Source: Betaproteobacteria bacterium HGW-Betaproteobacteria-8 (GTDB lineage Bacteria > Pseudomonadota > Gammaproteobacteria > Burkholderiales > Methylophilaceae). From it: a stretch of 7,135 bases of DNA. Location: positions 1 through 7,135 of the forward strand of contig PHCD01000082.1 of NCBI GenBank assembly GCA_002842135.1. Reading direction: 5' to 3'. A model generated the notes under the pieces. The model was given only the letters and a program-made list of their open reading frames with translations. It had not been told where the DNA came from and did not search any database. The position numbers and the translations under genes are program-made. Below are positions 7,041 to 7,135 of the stretch, one piece after another. Each line of letters opens with the position of its first letter. Position 1 is the stretch's first letter.

Positions 7041-7135
7041 AGCTTGGCGGTGACCTACTTTCGCATGCGAGAAGCAAACTATCATTGGCGCAGATTCGTT
7101 TCACGGCCCTGTTCGGGATGGGAAGGGGTGGGTCC
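7041..7135 (-). rRNA. rrf: 5S ribosomal RNA, 5' end cut by window edge
   Basis: Read on the minus strand, the segment shows the conserved 5S core: CCCACCCCUUCCCAUCCCG then AACAGGGCCGUGAAACG (helices II/III and loop C), GCGCCAAUGAUAGU, and the 3' part GAAAGUAGGUCACCGCCAAGCU. The 3' terminal CGCCAAGCU would close helix I with the 5' end, which lies past the right edge; about 95 of roughly 115 nt are present. The 3' end is set near 7041 by the expected helix I boundary and may be off by a few bases. The gene is presumably the last of a 16S-23S-5S operon on the same strand, ending in the terminator at 6979-7007. Confidence 0.95.

Overview
This window is the core-genome ribosome-biogenesis and transcription operon of a beta-proteobacterium, read entirely on the minus strand. 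In transcription order (high to low coordinate) it holds: the 3' part of a 5S rRNA gene, an intrinsic terminator, a short control region, rimP, nusA, infB, rbfA, truB, a promoter, rpsO, a hairpin-rich spacer, and the first 80 codons of pnp, which runs off the left edge. The 5S rRNA style, the protein sequences (for example the S15 protein) and the moderate GC content suggest a beta-proteobacterium, possibly of the Methylophilaceae (Methylotenera/Methylovorus/Methylobacillus type). That family-level placement is from memory of the families and is tentative.

Right end (about 6872-7135): the 5S gene is cut by the window edge. It is followed by a 12-bp terminator stem (6979-7007), a 19-bp perfect palindrome (6941-6959) that directly abuts a perfect extended -10 promoter element (6932-6940), and a second GC hairpin with a U-run (6901-6922) just before rimP. 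This is the least explained stretch of the window. Centre (803-6871): five closely spaced genes with gaps of 24-79 nt, the conserved rimP-nusA-infB-rbfA-truB order. Left end (1-802): rpsO has its own promoter between truB and rpsO, and a 183-nt spacer with several inverted repeats separates rpsO from pnp.

The genes act together. RimP and RbfA mature the 30S subunit, NusA controls pausing, termination and rRNA antitermination, IF2 places initiator tRNA on the ribosome, TruB makes pseudouridine 55 in tRNA, S15 nucleates the central domain of the 30S subunit, and PNPase degrades RNA. Having an rRNA operon directly upstream on the same strand puts the rRNA next to the factors that transcribe and mature it.

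No gene-free stretch exceeds 300 bases. There are no mobile elements, CRISPR arrays or tRNAs, and no coding region on the plus strand that I can support. All proteins are intact and of normal length apart from the edge-truncated pnp. I do not see an undescribed biological system here; the points worth a second look are regulatory (the rrn-rimP junction and the rpsO-pnp spacer).
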